Positions 38,725 to 49,063 of a DNA stretch of 64,000 nucleotides are shown here, in pieces (the stretch's first letter is position 1; every line of letters begins with the position of its first letter). The DNA is from JAJKIV01 sp036741775 (lineage in GTDB: Bacteria > Gemmatimonadota > Gemmatimonadetes > Gemmatimonadales > Gemmatimonadaceae). The position numbers and the translations under genes are program-made. The DNA is taken from positions 1 through 64,000 of the forward strand of contig DAINRQ010000003.1 in the NCBI GenBank assembly GCA_036741775.1, given 5' to 3'. A model generated the notes under the pieces. That model was not told the DNA's origin, ran no database searches, and was given only the letters and a program-made list of their open reading frames with translations.

Positions 38725-39963
38725 TCATTCGACCGTGTTCCGCTCGAGTAGCCAGGTGAAAACCTTGTCTTCGGTGATGGTTCGCTCGAGCTCCTTGAGC
38801 CGCCCCGCCTTTTGCAGCGCCGCGTACAGCTGGCCCGGGTCGCCGCCGCGCTTCGCCGCCGTCTCCGCGATGCGGTCGTCGAGATCGGACTCGGTTGCCG
38901 TTAGGTTCTCGCGCTCCGCGATGGTGTCGATCACGAGATCGCGCCGAACCTGCCGCTCGGCCATCGGCCGGATCTCGGTCGCGAACCGCTCTCGCTCCTC
39001 CTCGGGGACCTGGTACGCGTTCGCGTACGCGTCGACGAGTTGCCCGACCCAGCTCGGCGGAATGTCGAACGAGTTGGCGCCGATGATGTCGTCGAGCAGA
39101 CGCTGGCGAACCTCGGCCTCGGTCTCGCGCGTCGCGTTCGTCTCGAGGTCATCGCGAATCGCTTTCGTGAGGGCGTCCGCCGAATCGAAATCACCGACCT
39201 CACGCGCGAACGTGTCGTCGAGGTCGGGGATCGTCTTGCGCTTGACGTCCTGCACGGTCACGCGAACGGTCTTCGTCTGCGAGCGCTGCGCCTCATCGGG
39301 AAAGTCCTCCGGCCACTTCACGGGGCGCTCGACCGTCTCGCCTGGGCGCGCCTCCATGATGAGCTCTTCGATCCCGGCGATCGCCTGGCCGGCCCCGAGG
39401 ACGAGTGGGTACTGGCGCCCTTCCGGGATCTCGCCCGTCTCGTCGGCCGTCGCGAGAACGACCGTCACCATGTCACCCGGCGCCGGCCGGTCATCCACCG
39501 GCGTCCACGTCGCCTTCTGATCGCGCAGCTGATCGATCTGCTCGCGCACCTGCTCGTCCGTGACGACGCGCTCGGTGCGGTGGACGCGGAACCCCTGGAT
39601 GCGTGCGAGCTCGATATCCGGTCGGACCTCGAAATGCAGTTCGAACGTCAGCGGCTCGTTCTCGCCGAACTTGACGTCGTGCACGTGGGGTTGCGACGCG
39701 AGCTTGAACTTCTCTCGCTCGAGAACCTCCTTGTACGCCTCCTGGACGAGGCTCTCGAGTGTCTCCTGCCGGATCGCGTCGGCGAATTTCTTCTTGATCA
39801 TGGCGGCCGGCGCCTTCCCCGGCCGGAACCCCGGCAACCGAACGCGTGACGCGTAGCCTCTCGCGGCCCGATCCTCTGCGTCGCGCACCGTCTCGACCGG
39901 AACCGAGATCTGGAGGAGCCGTTCGACGCCGTCTGTTTTCTTCGGGGTGATCTCGATGTTCAT
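38725..39963 (-). CDS. tig: trigger factor, ribosome-bound chaperone
   Basis: This 412-residue protein has an N-terminal ribosome-binding domain with LPGFRPGKAP (a form of the GFRxGxxP signature). A PPIase-like domain (about 150-240, with GDMVTVVLATADETGE) and a long alpha-helical C-terminal chaperone domain follow. It binds nascent chains at the ribosome exit. It leads the minus-strand tig-clpP-clpX-lon-engB run. The 170-bp region upstream is shared with the divergent small barrel-protein gene. Confidence 0.96.
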   Translation of the reverse strand: MNIEITPKKTDGVERLLQISVPVETVRDAEDRAARGYASRVRLPGFRPGKAPAAMIKKKFADAIRQETLESLVQEAYKEVLEREKFKLASQPHVHDVKFGENEPLTFELHFEVRPDIELARIQGFRVHRTERVVTDEQVREQIDQLRDQKATWTPVDDRPAPGDMVTVVLATADETGEIPEGRQYPLVLGAGQAIAGIEELIMEARPGETVERPVKWPEDFPDEAQRSQTKTVRVTVQDVKRKTIPDLDDTFAREVGDFDSADALTKAIRDDLETNATRETEAEVRQRLLDDIIGANSFDIPPSWVGQLVDAYANAYQVPEEERERFATEIRPMAERQVRRDLVIDTIAERENLTATESDLDDRIAETAAKRGGDPGQLYAALQKAGRLKELERTITEDKVFTWLLERNTVE

Positions 39964-40134
39964 GCGGGCGCGGAGTGTTGGGGTGTCCCTTCGAGCGGAA
40001 ACCTAACCCGCGGCCAAAGGGGGACCAACCCAAAACCGACCGGCGCGACCGCCCTATCCGCCCCTGCGTCATGCTAGTTTGTCCGAGGCTCGCCCCTGCG
40101 AGTCCGGCCAATCAACACGACCACCCAATCACGC

Positions 40135-40701
40135 ATGCCTCACCCGATCGCCCGCCTTGCCCTGGTCGCCCTTGCGGCCGCTACCCCGCTGCAGACGGCC
40201 CTGGCACAACAGGCCAGCCCTTCCAGCGCCACGCAGGGAGCCGCGTCGCCGCGTAGCCGCGTGTTCGCGATCAACCCGCTCGGCATTCCGTTCGAAGTCG
40301 TGTCCGTGGAGTTCGAGCAGGCCTTGAGCGGTGCGTTCACGATCGCCGGCAACTTCAGCTACTTCTCTCCCGACGACTTCACGCGCACGAGCTTCGAGGT
40401 GAAGGGACGTCTCTATCCGAACGAGGAGGCACCGCGCGCGTTCTCCGTCGCGCTCGGGCTGGGGCTCGTGAACTCGCGGGAGCACATCGAGGATTTCCCG
40501 AGCGGCACACGCACGCTGCGCGACAAGACGCACCCGTCGCTGGGCGTGTACGTGGATTACAACTGGCTCCTCGGCCGGAGCGACCGATTCTTCGTTGGCA
40601 CGGGGCTCGGCGCCAAGCGTATCCTCGGTGACTCCGACGAGTTCGATGACGCGCCGTTCGTATACGGCACGGCACGGTTCCTCATCGGCGTCGCGTTCTG
40701 A
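40135..40701 (+). CDS. small outer-membrane beta-barrel-like protein, unknown function
   Basis: This 188-residue protein has a signal peptide (MPHPIARLALVALAAATPLQTALAQ) cut near AQQA. The mature part is a run of amphipathic strands (VFAINPLGIPFEVVSVEFEQAL, FTIAGNFSYFS, SFEVKGRLYP, FSVALGLGLV, LGVYVDYNWLL, FFVGTGLGAKRIL) ending in the C-terminal phenylalanine GVAF expected of BAM substrates. An eight-stranded OmpA/OmpW-sized barrel is likely. No family is recognised. It ends 1 bp before the convergent tamB stop. Confidence 0.7.
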   Translation: MPHPIARLALVALAAATPLQTALAQQASPSSATQGAASPRSRVFAINPLGIPFEVVSVEFEQALSGAFTIAGNFSYFSPDDFTRTSFEVKGRLYPNEEAPRAFSVALGLGLVNSREHIEDFPSGTRTLRDKTHPSLGVYVDYNWLLGRSDRFFVGTGLGAKRILGDSDEFDDAPFVYGTARFLIGVAF

Positions 40702-43700
40702 TCAGAACCACCATTCCTTCGTGAGGAACGCGCCGAACGCGCGACGGAGGGCGCCGTCCTGCGGCGGCCCGAGAGTCGGCGGCGCGCCGAGGCGGAAGAG
40801 CGGCTCGTAGGCCGCTCGTAGCTCGAGGTCATCGCGGAAGCTGTGCACGAGCACGACGCCGGGCGACACGGCGGACAGCCGGATCCGGGCGCCGAGATAC
40901 GTTCGCGAACCGAACAGGTAGCCGGCGTCCATCGTCGTCCCGCGGACGCCCGCGAACCGACTCTCCGCGAGCTCGGGTGGCAGGTCCGTGGGTGTGACCG
41001 TGAACATGCGGACGCCGATCGCGTCGCGGGCGCCCTTGGCGAGTTGATACAGGATGGCGCCGAGGGCAGGGCTCACCTGCTGGCGGCGCACGAGCGCCCC
41101 GAGGTCGCCGGTGAATCGCCCGCCCGACGTCGAGAGTCCCGACAGCGACGAGGTCTCGTTCTGCAGGAGCGACACGGGCGGACGCCCTAACGAGAGGTAC
41201 GATCCTGCGTCGGGTGGTGCCGCGGGGCGTATGGTGGCGTCGCCCAGGGAGAACTGCACGTCGCTCGGGAATCCGCTCGAGATGAAACGCACCGGGAACA
41301 ACCCGCGCCCGAAAATCCATACGTCGTGTTCGCCCGTCGCCTGGATGAGCGGCGCCACGCCGCTCGCCCCGGCGAGCGTCGCGCCGCCGCGGACGATCTC
41401 GAACGGTCGGAGGCGGAAGACGTACACCCCGCCGCGCGTCAGGACGACGCCACCGGCCGCGGCTTCATCGGCCAGCACGTCCCCGCGAACCCGCAGGTCG
41501 CGCGGGGTGTAGGCTTCGATCCTCGCGTTCGGCGCGGATCGGTACCACACGCCCGGATTGATCCGAACCGCGACGTCCGCGTGCACGGTCCGCTGGCGCC
41601 TAACGACGTCCGGTCCGCTCTCCCTGCGCGCGATCGCCGACGTGTCGATGTTCGCGAACAGCTCCGGATCCCCCATCGCTGCCACGTGCAGTGCCTGCTC
41701 GCCGGGACCTTTCCGCTCGATGAACCCGTGGAGGACTTCGGCCCGCCCGGTGACGGCAACCGAATCGGTCGTGCCTGAGATCGCGAGATCGGCGTCTGCG
41801 TGGAGGATACCCTGAGATCCTCCCAGCACTTCGGCGTCGCGCGCCGTCAGCGACGCGACGACGCGGCCAGGGCCTTCCGGCGAACGCACGAGGTGTCCGG
41901 ATGCGCGGATTGGCCCGTTGCTGCGCGCGACGAGCGAGTCGATCACCAGCGAGTCAGTTGCCAGATGCGCCGCGGCGCTGATGTCCCGCAGCGTCACGCC
42001 GGCGGCCGGCACGTGAGCGCGCCCGCCCACCACGTCCACCTGCCCGGCGACGACCGGCTCATCGACCGATCCGCGTACCCGCACCTCGCCGCGGACCCAC
42101 CCGCTGTCGAGCGCGATCCCGCCGCGAGGCGGCATCGCGGCGAGCGGAAGGCTATCGACACGTACGTCCACCAGCACCGGAGCACTGCGCGCCAGGCGGC
42201 TGCCGGACACCCCCGTGAGCGCGAGATTGATCGGAAGCTCGGCGGTTGCTCGGGCGAGTGTCGCAGCCGCGCTGTCGCCGACGTTCGCCGCCACCGTCAG
42301 CCGAGCATCCGCGTAGACGAGCGTCGCTCGCGCGTCTGGTAGACTGTCGTCGCGGACCGCGATGTGCGTAAGCGACGCACTTCCGTTGGCACGGGGGGCG
42401 GACGGTGTCCCGGTCACGCGCGCCTCGAGAGTGACGCGCCCATGCAGCTCGTCTCGTGACTGACGGAGCGTCGCGATGTCGGAGAGGGGAAGGTCGACCA
42501 GGCGAATCCCCATCGCGCCGTCGCCAGCCGCGGCCAATCGGCCCGCGAGCGCCACGGTCGCGGAGTCGCCCTTCTCGAGAACGAGTGAGTCGACGCCCAG
42601 CGAGCCTGCACGCCAGGTGACCGTGGATGGGTGTCGGGTCCGCCAGTCACCGGACGGGAGGTGGACCCACGCATCCTCCAGATCGAGGCTGCCCCCGCGC
42701 GCAGCGTCACCGTGCGCGGAGCTGTCGATCGTGACGGCGCCCGTGGCGGCTAACCGGACCTCAGGCGTCTGTCTCACGCGGATGGTTACTGCGCTCCGGC
42801 GTCGCGTGCCGGAAGCATCCAGCTCGGCCCGTTCGTACGCGAGACGCCCGACGCGCGCGCTCTCCGCGGACACGGCGATGGCCAGGGTGTCGTCGCGGCC
42901 CACGCCTAGCGTGTAGTCTGCTCGAGCGTGTCTCGCGCCGCGTTCGCCAATGGCCACCTGGTCGAACGACGCTCTGCCTTCGAGGCGAAGCGAGTCGACG
43001 TTGCCGCGCGCCACACCCTCCAGTGTGGCGCGCCCAGAGATCTCGGTCGTGGCCAAGCGTGCTGTCCCGGTGTCCCCGTCCACATCGCCGACAGGACGCC
43101 CCACCAACCCGAGAAGGCTACCTAACGAGTCGGTCCGTACGTGATACGCCAGCGATCCGACCCTGTCCGGCACGAGGCCGAGCGTACCGGTCGCGGTCAC
43201 ACGCCCACCGCCGCGCCACGCCGCGAGGGTGTCGACCGTCGCGATTCCGTTGGCGGCTCGAGCCGCGAGTCGAATCGAGTCCACCGAAACGCGGTCCACC
43301 CGCGCTTCATCGAGCGCGACGGACACCTCGCTTCGAGCCATCCGCAGCTCGGTGCCGCGCCCGCGGGCGGTCACGGTGCCGCTGAGTCGTCCGCGCGGCG
43401 CTCGAGTGGACACGGCGCGTGGGTCGAGCTCTCGCGGTTCCAACTTCACGTCGTACGAAACCCCGTCGGCGCCCCACGAGACGCGGCCGCTGCCCCCCAA
43501 CGTCCCATCGGCCACACGCAGAGTCGTTCGAAATACCAGTGTGTCGCCGTTGAGCTCGGCGCTCACTCGGCCACTGGCCGAGCCGTGAAGCCCGGCGTCC
43601 GGCGCGAGGCGGGCGATGGCATCGAGCGAGAGTGGGAGCGTGTGCCCATCGAACTCCACTCGTCCTTCACCCGGCAGGACCATCGCCGTTCCGACGGCGC

Positions 43701-45168
43701 GCGAGCGCGCGCCACCGTCCACGTGCGTGAGATCCCCCGAGACCCGCCACCGTCGTCGAGCCGTTCCGGCGATCGTGGCACGGCCAATGAGTCTTCCGCG
43801 GACGCGGGCTCGCGGGACGAACGCTCTCACGACCCCTGCGTCGAGTGGCGAGAGACGGACCCGCAGCTCTCGGGCGCCGAACGCGTCTCCCAACGTGATG
43901 GTCCCGCGAGCCTCCACGCGGCTCGTCGCGCCACGACGATCCCGGAACGTGACCACGGCGTTGGTCGCGAGGCCGCCTTCCGCGCTCTTGACAGTCGCGC
44001 GAGCGTCGACCGTGCCCTGGAGGGGAATGCGGCCCGGAAGGAAGCGATCGACGAGCTCCGTGTCCATGGAGGCGATCCGCACATCCGCGTCGGTCAGCCG
44101 GACCGTGTCTCCCACGGCGAATCCCACCTCGCCAGCCGCCTTCGACGCGCCGACTTCGGCTGCGAGGTCGGTCGCTCGCAGCTCGAGCGGGCCGCTCGTG
44201 TCACGTACCGCGTTGAGCGTGACCGAGCCATGGCCGTCGCCAGGCAGCAACGGGTAGAGCCACTGCAGGTCGCGAAAGGCGAGCGGGTCGGCGCGAAGCT
44301 GACCGCGCAACGCGCCGGTCGTAGGCGCGTAGAGCAGTTGCACCGTCATCCGCGAGCCCGGAAGAACCACCCGCCAGCCGACGAACTGGAGTGAATCGCT
44401 CGTCACCACCAGCGTACCCCCGAGGTCGCGAATGTCGGCGACGGGCGGCTGAAACGGCGCCGCGATCATGCTCGCTCGCCCGACCTCGGCGATGATGCGG
44501 GCCGTGTCCGGGTGCGCGAGCAGCACGCGCGGGAACGCAGCCTCGATGTCCCGAAACTCCATTACCTGCTCGAATCCGTCGTCCGTGCGTTCGACACGCG
44601 CGCGCGCGCGCGCAGTGACCGTCGAGTCGCTGTCGCGCGCCACTCGCGTGACCTCGCTATCAGCCGGCCACGGCATACGCACGATCACCTCACCGTCACT
44701 CACCTCGGCGTTCGCGATGCGCACCCAGTGCCCGAAGCCGCGACCACGCGAGTCGGTGGCGTCGCGGTCCTCGCGGGCGAACACCCGCGCCACGTTCCAT
44801 GCGCCCCCGCGACGGTGTCGGAGGACGAGGCGCGGTTGCTCCAGCGTCATACTCGAGATGTCGATCCGCTTCGAGAAGAGCTGGAGCACGTTCACCCGCG
44901 CGCCAATCCGGTTCGCCGCGAAGACCGGCGACCCGGCGCTGTCGACCAGTGCCACGTCGTGGAGCACGACTTCGTTAGGCAGGTCACCGCTCAGTCGTCC
45001 GATGGTGAGGCGCCCGGTCACCTGATCCCCGAGTCGAGCGACGAGCAGGCGTCGGACGTAGTCCCTCCCCGGCCCCGTATACAGAAGAAATGCCGCCGCA
45101 CCCACCACGAGAACGAGCACGGCTGCGACGACGACGGTCGTGACGCGAAGGACGCGCGCGGTCCTCAC
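40702..45168 (-). CDS. tamB: TamB-like translocation and assembly module protein
   Basis: This 1488-residue protein is anchored by one N-terminal transmembrane helix (about 8-30) and otherwise made of repeating amphipathic strands. It has the C-terminal DUF490/TamB domain (GGVYVFRLRPFEIVRGGATLAG, PLIQATGEHDVWIFGRG and a strand-rich end). TamB spans the periplasm as a lipid-transfer or assembly bridge with TamA. GTG 45168 follows GAGGGAT, 12 bp after the upstream tamA-like gene, so the two form one operon. It ends with the aromatic EWWF, and is long for the family but within its range. Confidence 0.9.
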   Translation of the reverse strand: MRTARVLRVTTVVVAAVLVLVVGAAAFLLYTGPGRDYVRRLLVARLGDQVTGRLTIGRLSGDLPNEVVLHDVALVDSAGSPVFAANRIGARVNVLQLFSKRIDISSMTLEQPRLVLRHRRGGAWNVARVFAREDRDATDSRGRGFGHWVRIANAEVSDGEVIVRMPWPADSEVTRVARDSDSTVTARARARVERTDDGFEQVMEFRDIEAAFPRVLLAHPDTARIIAEVGRASMIAAPFQPPVADIRDLGGTLVVTSDSLQFVGWRVVLPGSRMTVQLLYAPTTGALRGQLRADPLAFRDLQWLYPLLPGDGHGSVTLNAVRDTSGPLELRATDLAAEVGASKAAGEVGFAVGDTVRLTDADVRIASMDTELVDRFLPGRIPLQGTVDARATVKSAEGGLATNAVVTFRDRRGATSRVEARGTITLGDAFGARELRVRLSPLDAGVVRAFVPRARVRGRLIGRATIAGTARRRWRVSGDLTHVDGGARSRAVGTAMVLPGEGRVEFDGHTLPLSLDAIARLAPDAGLHGSASGRVSAELNGDTLVFRTTLRVADGTLGGSGRVSWGADGVSYDVKLEPRELDPRAVSTRAPRGRLSGTVTARGRGTELRMARSEVSVALDEARVDRVSVDSIRLAARAANGIATVDTLAAWRGGGRVTATGTLGLVPDRVGSLAYHVRTDSLGSLLGLVGRPVGDVDGDTGTARLATTEISGRATLEGVARGNVDSLRLEGRASFDQVAIGERGARHARADYTLGVGRDDTLAIAVSAESARVGRLAYERAELDASGTRRRSAVTIRVRQTPEVRLAATGAVTIDSSAHGDAARGGSLDLEDAWVHLPSGDWRTRHPSTVTWRAGSLGVDSLVLEKGDSATVALAGRLAAAGDGAMGIRLVDLPLSDIATLRQSRDELHGRVTLEARVTGTPSAPRANGSASLTHIAVRDDSLPDARATLVYADARLTVAANVGDSAAATLARATAELPINLALTGVSGSRLARSAPVLVDVRVDSLPLAAMPPRGGIALDSGWVRGEVRVRGSVDEPVVAGQVDVVGGRAHVPAAGVTLRDISAAAHLATDSLVIDSLVARSNGPIRASGHLVRSPEGPGRVVASLTARDAEVLGGSQGILHADADLAISGTTDSVAVTGRAEVLHGFIERKGPGEQALHVAAMGDPELFANIDTSAIARRESGPDVVRRQRTVHADVAVRINPGVWYRSAPNARIEAYTPRDLRVRGDVLADEAAAGGVVLTRGGVYVFRLRPFEIVRGGATLAGASGVAPLIQATGEHDVWIFGRGLFPVRFISSGFPSDVQFSLGDATIRPAAPPDAGSYLSLGRPPVSLLQNETSSLSGLSTSGGRFTGDLGALVRRQQVSPALGAILYQLAKGARDAIGVRMFTVTPTDLPPELAESRFAGVRGTTMDAGYLFGSRTYLGARIRLSAVSPGVVLVHSFRDDLELRAAYEPLFRLGAPPTLGPPQDGALRRAFGAFLTKEWWF

Positions 45169-45180
45169 ACATCCCTCGCG

Positions 45181-47436
45181 CTAGAACGCATGGCCGAGCA
45201 CGAAGTGCAGGGTGACGTGTCGCAGCAGCCCCCGTTCGCCATCGCCGTCGGTCCACCGTCGTTCGGTCAGGAGGCGGGTCACCCGCGGCGGTCCGTCCTG
45301 ACCGCCTGTGGCGACCACCACCGGGAGCTGCGCGCTCCGACCCGGGCGCCACCCGACGTCGAACCGCAGTGTGCCCACGTTGGCTTCGTATCGCACGCCG
45401 AGGCCCGGCGTCACCGCGCCGGCACTCTGTCCACCGTGTCGTGAGCGCACGACCGCGCCGTCGGCGAACGCGACACCGGCCACGCTCCCGCTGATCGGCA
45501 TGCGTAACTCGACGCTTCCCTCGAGAAGCGTGGTCGCGCCGGTGGGCCGCGGAGAGAACGCGCGCGGTGGCGTCCCGGACGGGTCGCACGTCGCGTCGTC
45601 GATACTCTCGGCGGTACAGCCGTGGGCGAGAAGCTCCTCCGCTCGAACGCGCAGCACGCGCGGGCCGAGCTGATTCTCATCATACCCGCGCACCGACTCG
45701 GAGCCACCGGCGAAGAAGAGCGCGCGCGGGTGCAACACCGGACCACCCCCGTCGCCTAACGCCTCGGAGGACCGAACCCAGCCACCGCGCAGCCGGGTCG
45801 CGAGGACGGCCGGCCCGAGTCTCCGGTACGCTGTCGCCTCGGCGGACAACCGATTGTGGTGGTACTGGGAACCGGTGGCCGATGACGCGTGGTCGGCGTC
45901 AGCGCGCAGCGTGTACCCGCGCGAAGGACTCACCGCGTGGTTCGTTCGGTCGAGCCACCAGTTCATGGCCACGCTCGCGAGCCGACGCGGCTCCCGAAAT
46001 ACGGCCGCCGCGTCCGCATCGCACTCGCCGAAACTCTGGCAGAAGTAAACGTCCCCCGCGTCGACGGACGCGCGCTCGATGCGATACCCCACCGTGAGCG
46101 GCGACCGCGGCGCGAGGTCGCGGCTGAACATCGCGAATCCGCCGAATCCACGATCGATGAACACCGCGGGCTCCGACCGTCGGTGGCTGAACGCGCCGAC
46201 CGTGAACCTGTTGCGCGGAGACCCCGCCCACAGCCGAGTGACTTCGGCGCTCCCCTGCCATGTAGGGCGCGTGAACTCACGTTCGGCGTCGCTGCCGTCT
46301 GTGGCCGGCGGGAGCTCGGCAAACGGCCCCGCGCCCTCGAGCTGACGCGCGAACAGGTTGCCGGTAGCGCCCCGGATCTCGAGCTCCCATCGGCCGCCTC
46401 GGAGCGCGTAGAAACCGGCTCGCGCGCCCACCTGGATGAACTCGACGGTGTTCAATCCCGCCGTCAGCCGCACACGGCGCGGAGGATTCTCTCGCACGAG
46501 CACGCGGACGTGCTTCAGGCTATCGCCCGACGGCGGCGCGATGATCGTCGCGGTCGCGATGCCCTGCGACTGATAGACGTATTGCTGGCTCTCGAGTACG
46601 TCCTTCCTCGTGAACAGCCCGCCTTCGCGGAGCGTGAGCGCGTCCTTCAGCGCGCCGTCGGACAGGCGCCCGTTGCCGTCGATCGTGATCGAGCCAACGC
46701 GAGTCTTCCAGCGGGGATCCACGACAATGCGAACTGTCGCGCGCCGGGTGCGCTCATCGACACGAACCTGCGGGTCGAGTCTGGCATCCGCGTGTCCCGC
46801 GTCCCACAACGCGTTGCGGAGCGCGACGAGCCCCGTGTCGAGCGACGCGAGGTCGAGTGGCCGACCGCGCTCGAGCCGTACGGCGCGAGCTACCTCGTCA
46901 CTGCCGAGCAAGTCGCCGGCGTGTTCCACCTCGAGCGTGTCGACGATCGTCGGCGGCCCCTCGTCGATCACGAACGCGATGCGAAGCCCGTGGCGCCCCG
47001 TCGTGATCACCGTATCGACCGTCGTCTCGCGGAAGCCCCGCCTCCAGTACACGCCACGCAGCGCGACAATGTCGCGTTCGAGCTCACCCGGCTCGAGGTA
47101 GTGGTGCCTCACGAGGAACGGTGTGCGCACGAACCAGCAGACCGGTCGGAGGAACGGCAGCCGGCAGTACGTCGATTTCGTGCTCAGGGAGAGCTCGAGT
47201 TGCTCTTTCGGTACCGACTTCACCCCACGCAGGTCCACCCGGCTGATCAGCGGAAGGCCTCGGGAAGCCGGTGCCTGTGCGTGGAGGGCCGGGACACCGA
47301 CGACGGTGACAAGAAGCCCGGCCATGCACAGCCATGACGCCACGAACGGTCGACGCCTCGTGGGCGGCGATCGCCGGCTCGGATCGCAGGTGAGTGGAGC
47401 GGATGGGGTCGGCAACATGTGGTTGCCTTCGCTCAT
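45181..47436 (-). CDS. TamA/BamA-type Omp85 outer-membrane protein
   Basis: This 751-residue Omp85 protein has a signal peptide (hydrophobic about 30-50, cut near LHAQA). About three POTRA-like repeats (about 62-310) precede a 16-strand surface-antigen barrel. The conserved loop-6 motif is SVRGYDENQLGP, and the C-terminal strand ends VLGHAF. Its pairing with tamB makes TamA the best assignment. The ATG at 47436 is used; the second Met (47418), behind GAAGG, gives a tighter leader. Confidence 0.88.
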   Translation of the reverse strand: MSEGNHMLPTPSAPLTCDPSRRSPPTRRRPFVASWLCMAGLLVTVVGVPALHAQAPASRGLPLISRVDLRGVKSVPKEQLELSLSTKSTYCRLPFLRPVCWFVRTPFLVRHHYLEPGELERDIVALRGVYWRRGFRETTVDTVITTGRHGLRIAFVIDEGPPTIVDTLEVEHAGDLLGSDEVARAVRLERGRPLDLASLDTGLVALRNALWDAGHADARLDPQVRVDERTRRATVRIVVDPRWKTRVGSITIDGNGRLSDGALKDALTLREGGLFTRKDVLESQQYVYQSQGIATATIIAPPSGDSLKHVRVLVRENPPRRVRLTAGLNTVEFIQVGARAGFYALRGGRWELEIRGATGNLFARQLEGAGPFAELPPATDGSDAEREFTRPTWQGSAEVTRLWAGSPRNRFTVGAFSHRRSEPAVFIDRGFGGFAMFSRDLAPRSPLTVGYRIERASVDAGDVYFCQSFGECDADAAAVFREPRRLASVAMNWWLDRTNHAVSPSRGYTLRADADHASSATGSQYHHNRLSAEATAYRRLGPAVLATRLRGGWVRSSEALGDGGGPVLHPRALFFAGGSESVRGYDENQLGPRVLRVRAEELLAHGCTAESIDDATCDPSGTPPRAFSPRPTGATTLLEGSVELRMPISGSVAGVAFADGAVVRSRHGGQSAGAVTPGLGVRYEANVGTLRFDVGWRPGRSAQLPVVVATGGQDGPPRVTRLLTERRWTDGDGERGLLRHVTLHFVLGHAF

Positions 47437-47458
47437 TCACCAACCGTGCCGGAGGGAA

Positions 47459-48940
47459 TCAGCCCGTTCGTTCGATCATCTCGGCGACGATTTTCCCGGA
47501 GCTCAGTACCCCGGGCACGCCGGCTCCCGGGTGCGTCCCGGCCCCGACCAGGTACAGGTTGGGCACGTCCTCGCTCCGGTTGTGTGGGCGAAACCAGGCC
47601 GACTGCGTGAGGATCGGCTCGACCGAGAACGCGCTGCCGAGGTGGCTGTTGAGCGAATCGCGGAAATACCTCGGATCGACCCGATGCTCGGCCACGATGT
47701 GCTTGCTCAGCCCCGGCAGGTACCGCGCCTCGAGGTACCGGATGATGGCGTCGCGATAGGGGCCGGCGGCCTGGTCCCAATCCGTCCCGCCGCCGAGATG
47801 CGGGACCGGCGACAGTACGTACCAACTGTCGCAGCCGGCGGGGGCCAGCGAGGGATCGGTGGCGGTGGGCCGATGCAGGTACAGCGAGAAGTCGGAGGCG
47901 AGGTGCTTCCGGCGAAAGATGTCGTCCAGGAGCCCCGAGTACCGCGGTCCCATGAGGATCTCGTGGTGCGCAATGTCATCGTAGCGCGTGTCAGTGCCGA
48001 AGTAGATCACGAACAGCGACATCGAGTAGCGCAGGCGCTCGATGCGACGGTCGGTGTTCACACGCCGCGCCGTCACTGGCACGAGACGCTGGTACGTGTA
48101 CGCGGCATCCGCGTTGCTCACGACCGCGTCTGCCCCCAGCCGTTCGCCGTTCGCCAGCAACACCGCCACCGCGCGACCCGACGTCGGGTCGACCTCGATC
48201 CGCGCTGCTTCTGTCTCGAGACGAAGCTCGCCGCCCAGGTCGATGAACAGCCGCGCGAGCGCATCGACGAGGGCCCCCGTTCCACCCATCGCGAACCACA
48301 CGCCGAATCGCTTCTCGAGCACATGAATCAGGGCGTAGATCGACGAGCTCGTGAACGGGTTCCCTCCGATGAGCAGCGGGTGGAAGCTGAAGACTTGACG
48401 CAGCCGCTCGTCGCGGAAGTAGCGCTCGGCGAGGTGTGCCACCGAGCGATCGGCGCGAAGCCGCAGCAGCGCAGGAATGACTCGCACCATGTCGCCGAGG
48501 GTCGTGAACGGCTTGTCGACCAGCGGAAAGGCGGAGTCGAACACCCGCTGCGCCGCGACACTGAACCGCTCGTATCCCTCCACGTCCCTCGCGTTGAAAC
48601 GGGCGACCTCGCGCCGGAGGCGCGTGTGGTCGCCGGTGTACCGGAAGACCGCGCCGTCCTCGAAGCGAACGTTGTAGAACGGGTCGAGCTGTACGAGTCG
48701 CACGGCGTCGCTCGTTGCTCGACCCGCGAGCGCGAACAGCTCGTCGATCATGGCCGGGGCGGTGATGATCGTGGGGCCGGCGTCGAACACGAAACCCCGC
48801 TGCCGGAACACGTACGCGCGGCCGCCGGGCCGGTCGCGCTTCTCGACGATCACGACTTCGTGCCCCTGCGCCTGGAGCCGGATGGCAGCGCCGAGTCCGC
48901 CGAACCCGGACCCAATGACAACGATTCGCATGGGATTCAA
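47459..48940 (-). CDS. phytoene-desaturase-family FAD oxidoreductase (CrtI type)
   Basis: This 493-residue flavoprotein has the FAD dinucleotide motif VVIGSGFGGLGAAIRLQAQGH at the N-terminus and the CrtI C-terminal signature GAGTHPGAGVPGV. It also has GGTGALVDAL in the middle domain. Family members desaturate or isomerise carotenoid precursors. No phytoene synthase or cyclase is in the window. Either ATG 48940 or 48931 fits the start. It lies 22 bp upstream of tamA on the same strand but no functional link is known. Confidence 0.88.
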   Translation of the reverse strand: MNPMRIVVIGSGFGGLGAAIRLQAQGHEVVIVEKRDRPGGRAYVFRQRGFVFDAGPTIITAPAMIDELFALAGRATSDAVRLVQLDPFYNVRFEDGAVFRYTGDHTRLRREVARFNARDVEGYERFSVAAQRVFDSAFPLVDKPFTTLGDMVRVIPALLRLRADRSVAHLAERYFRDERLRQVFSFHPLLIGGNPFTSSSIYALIHVLEKRFGVWFAMGGTGALVDALARLFIDLGGELRLETEAARIEVDPTSGRAVAVLLANGERLGADAVVSNADAAYTYQRLVPVTARRVNTDRRIERLRYSMSLFVIYFGTDTRYDDIAHHEILMGPRYSGLLDDIFRRKHLASDFSLYLHRPTATDPSLAPAGCDSWYVLSPVPHLGGGTDWDQAAGPYRDAIIRYLEARYLPGLSKHIVAEHRVDPRYFRDSLNSHLGSAFSVEPILTQSAWFRPHNRSEDVPNLYLVGAGTHPGAGVPGVLSSGKIVAEMIERTG

Positions 48941-49063
48941 GTCGTGAGCCGTGGCGAGTAATCCCGGAATACAAGCCGGCTACGCTGCCCGGCCGGCAAG
49001 TGCTCCCGAACGTCCGCCTCGTGTGCTACCGTTTGGGCCAACACTCGAGATCGGGGTTGAGCG

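Noticed and set aside
47123..48961. 612-codon plus-strand frame
   Set aside because: Antisense to tamA and the CrtI-type gene, both of which have clear motifs.
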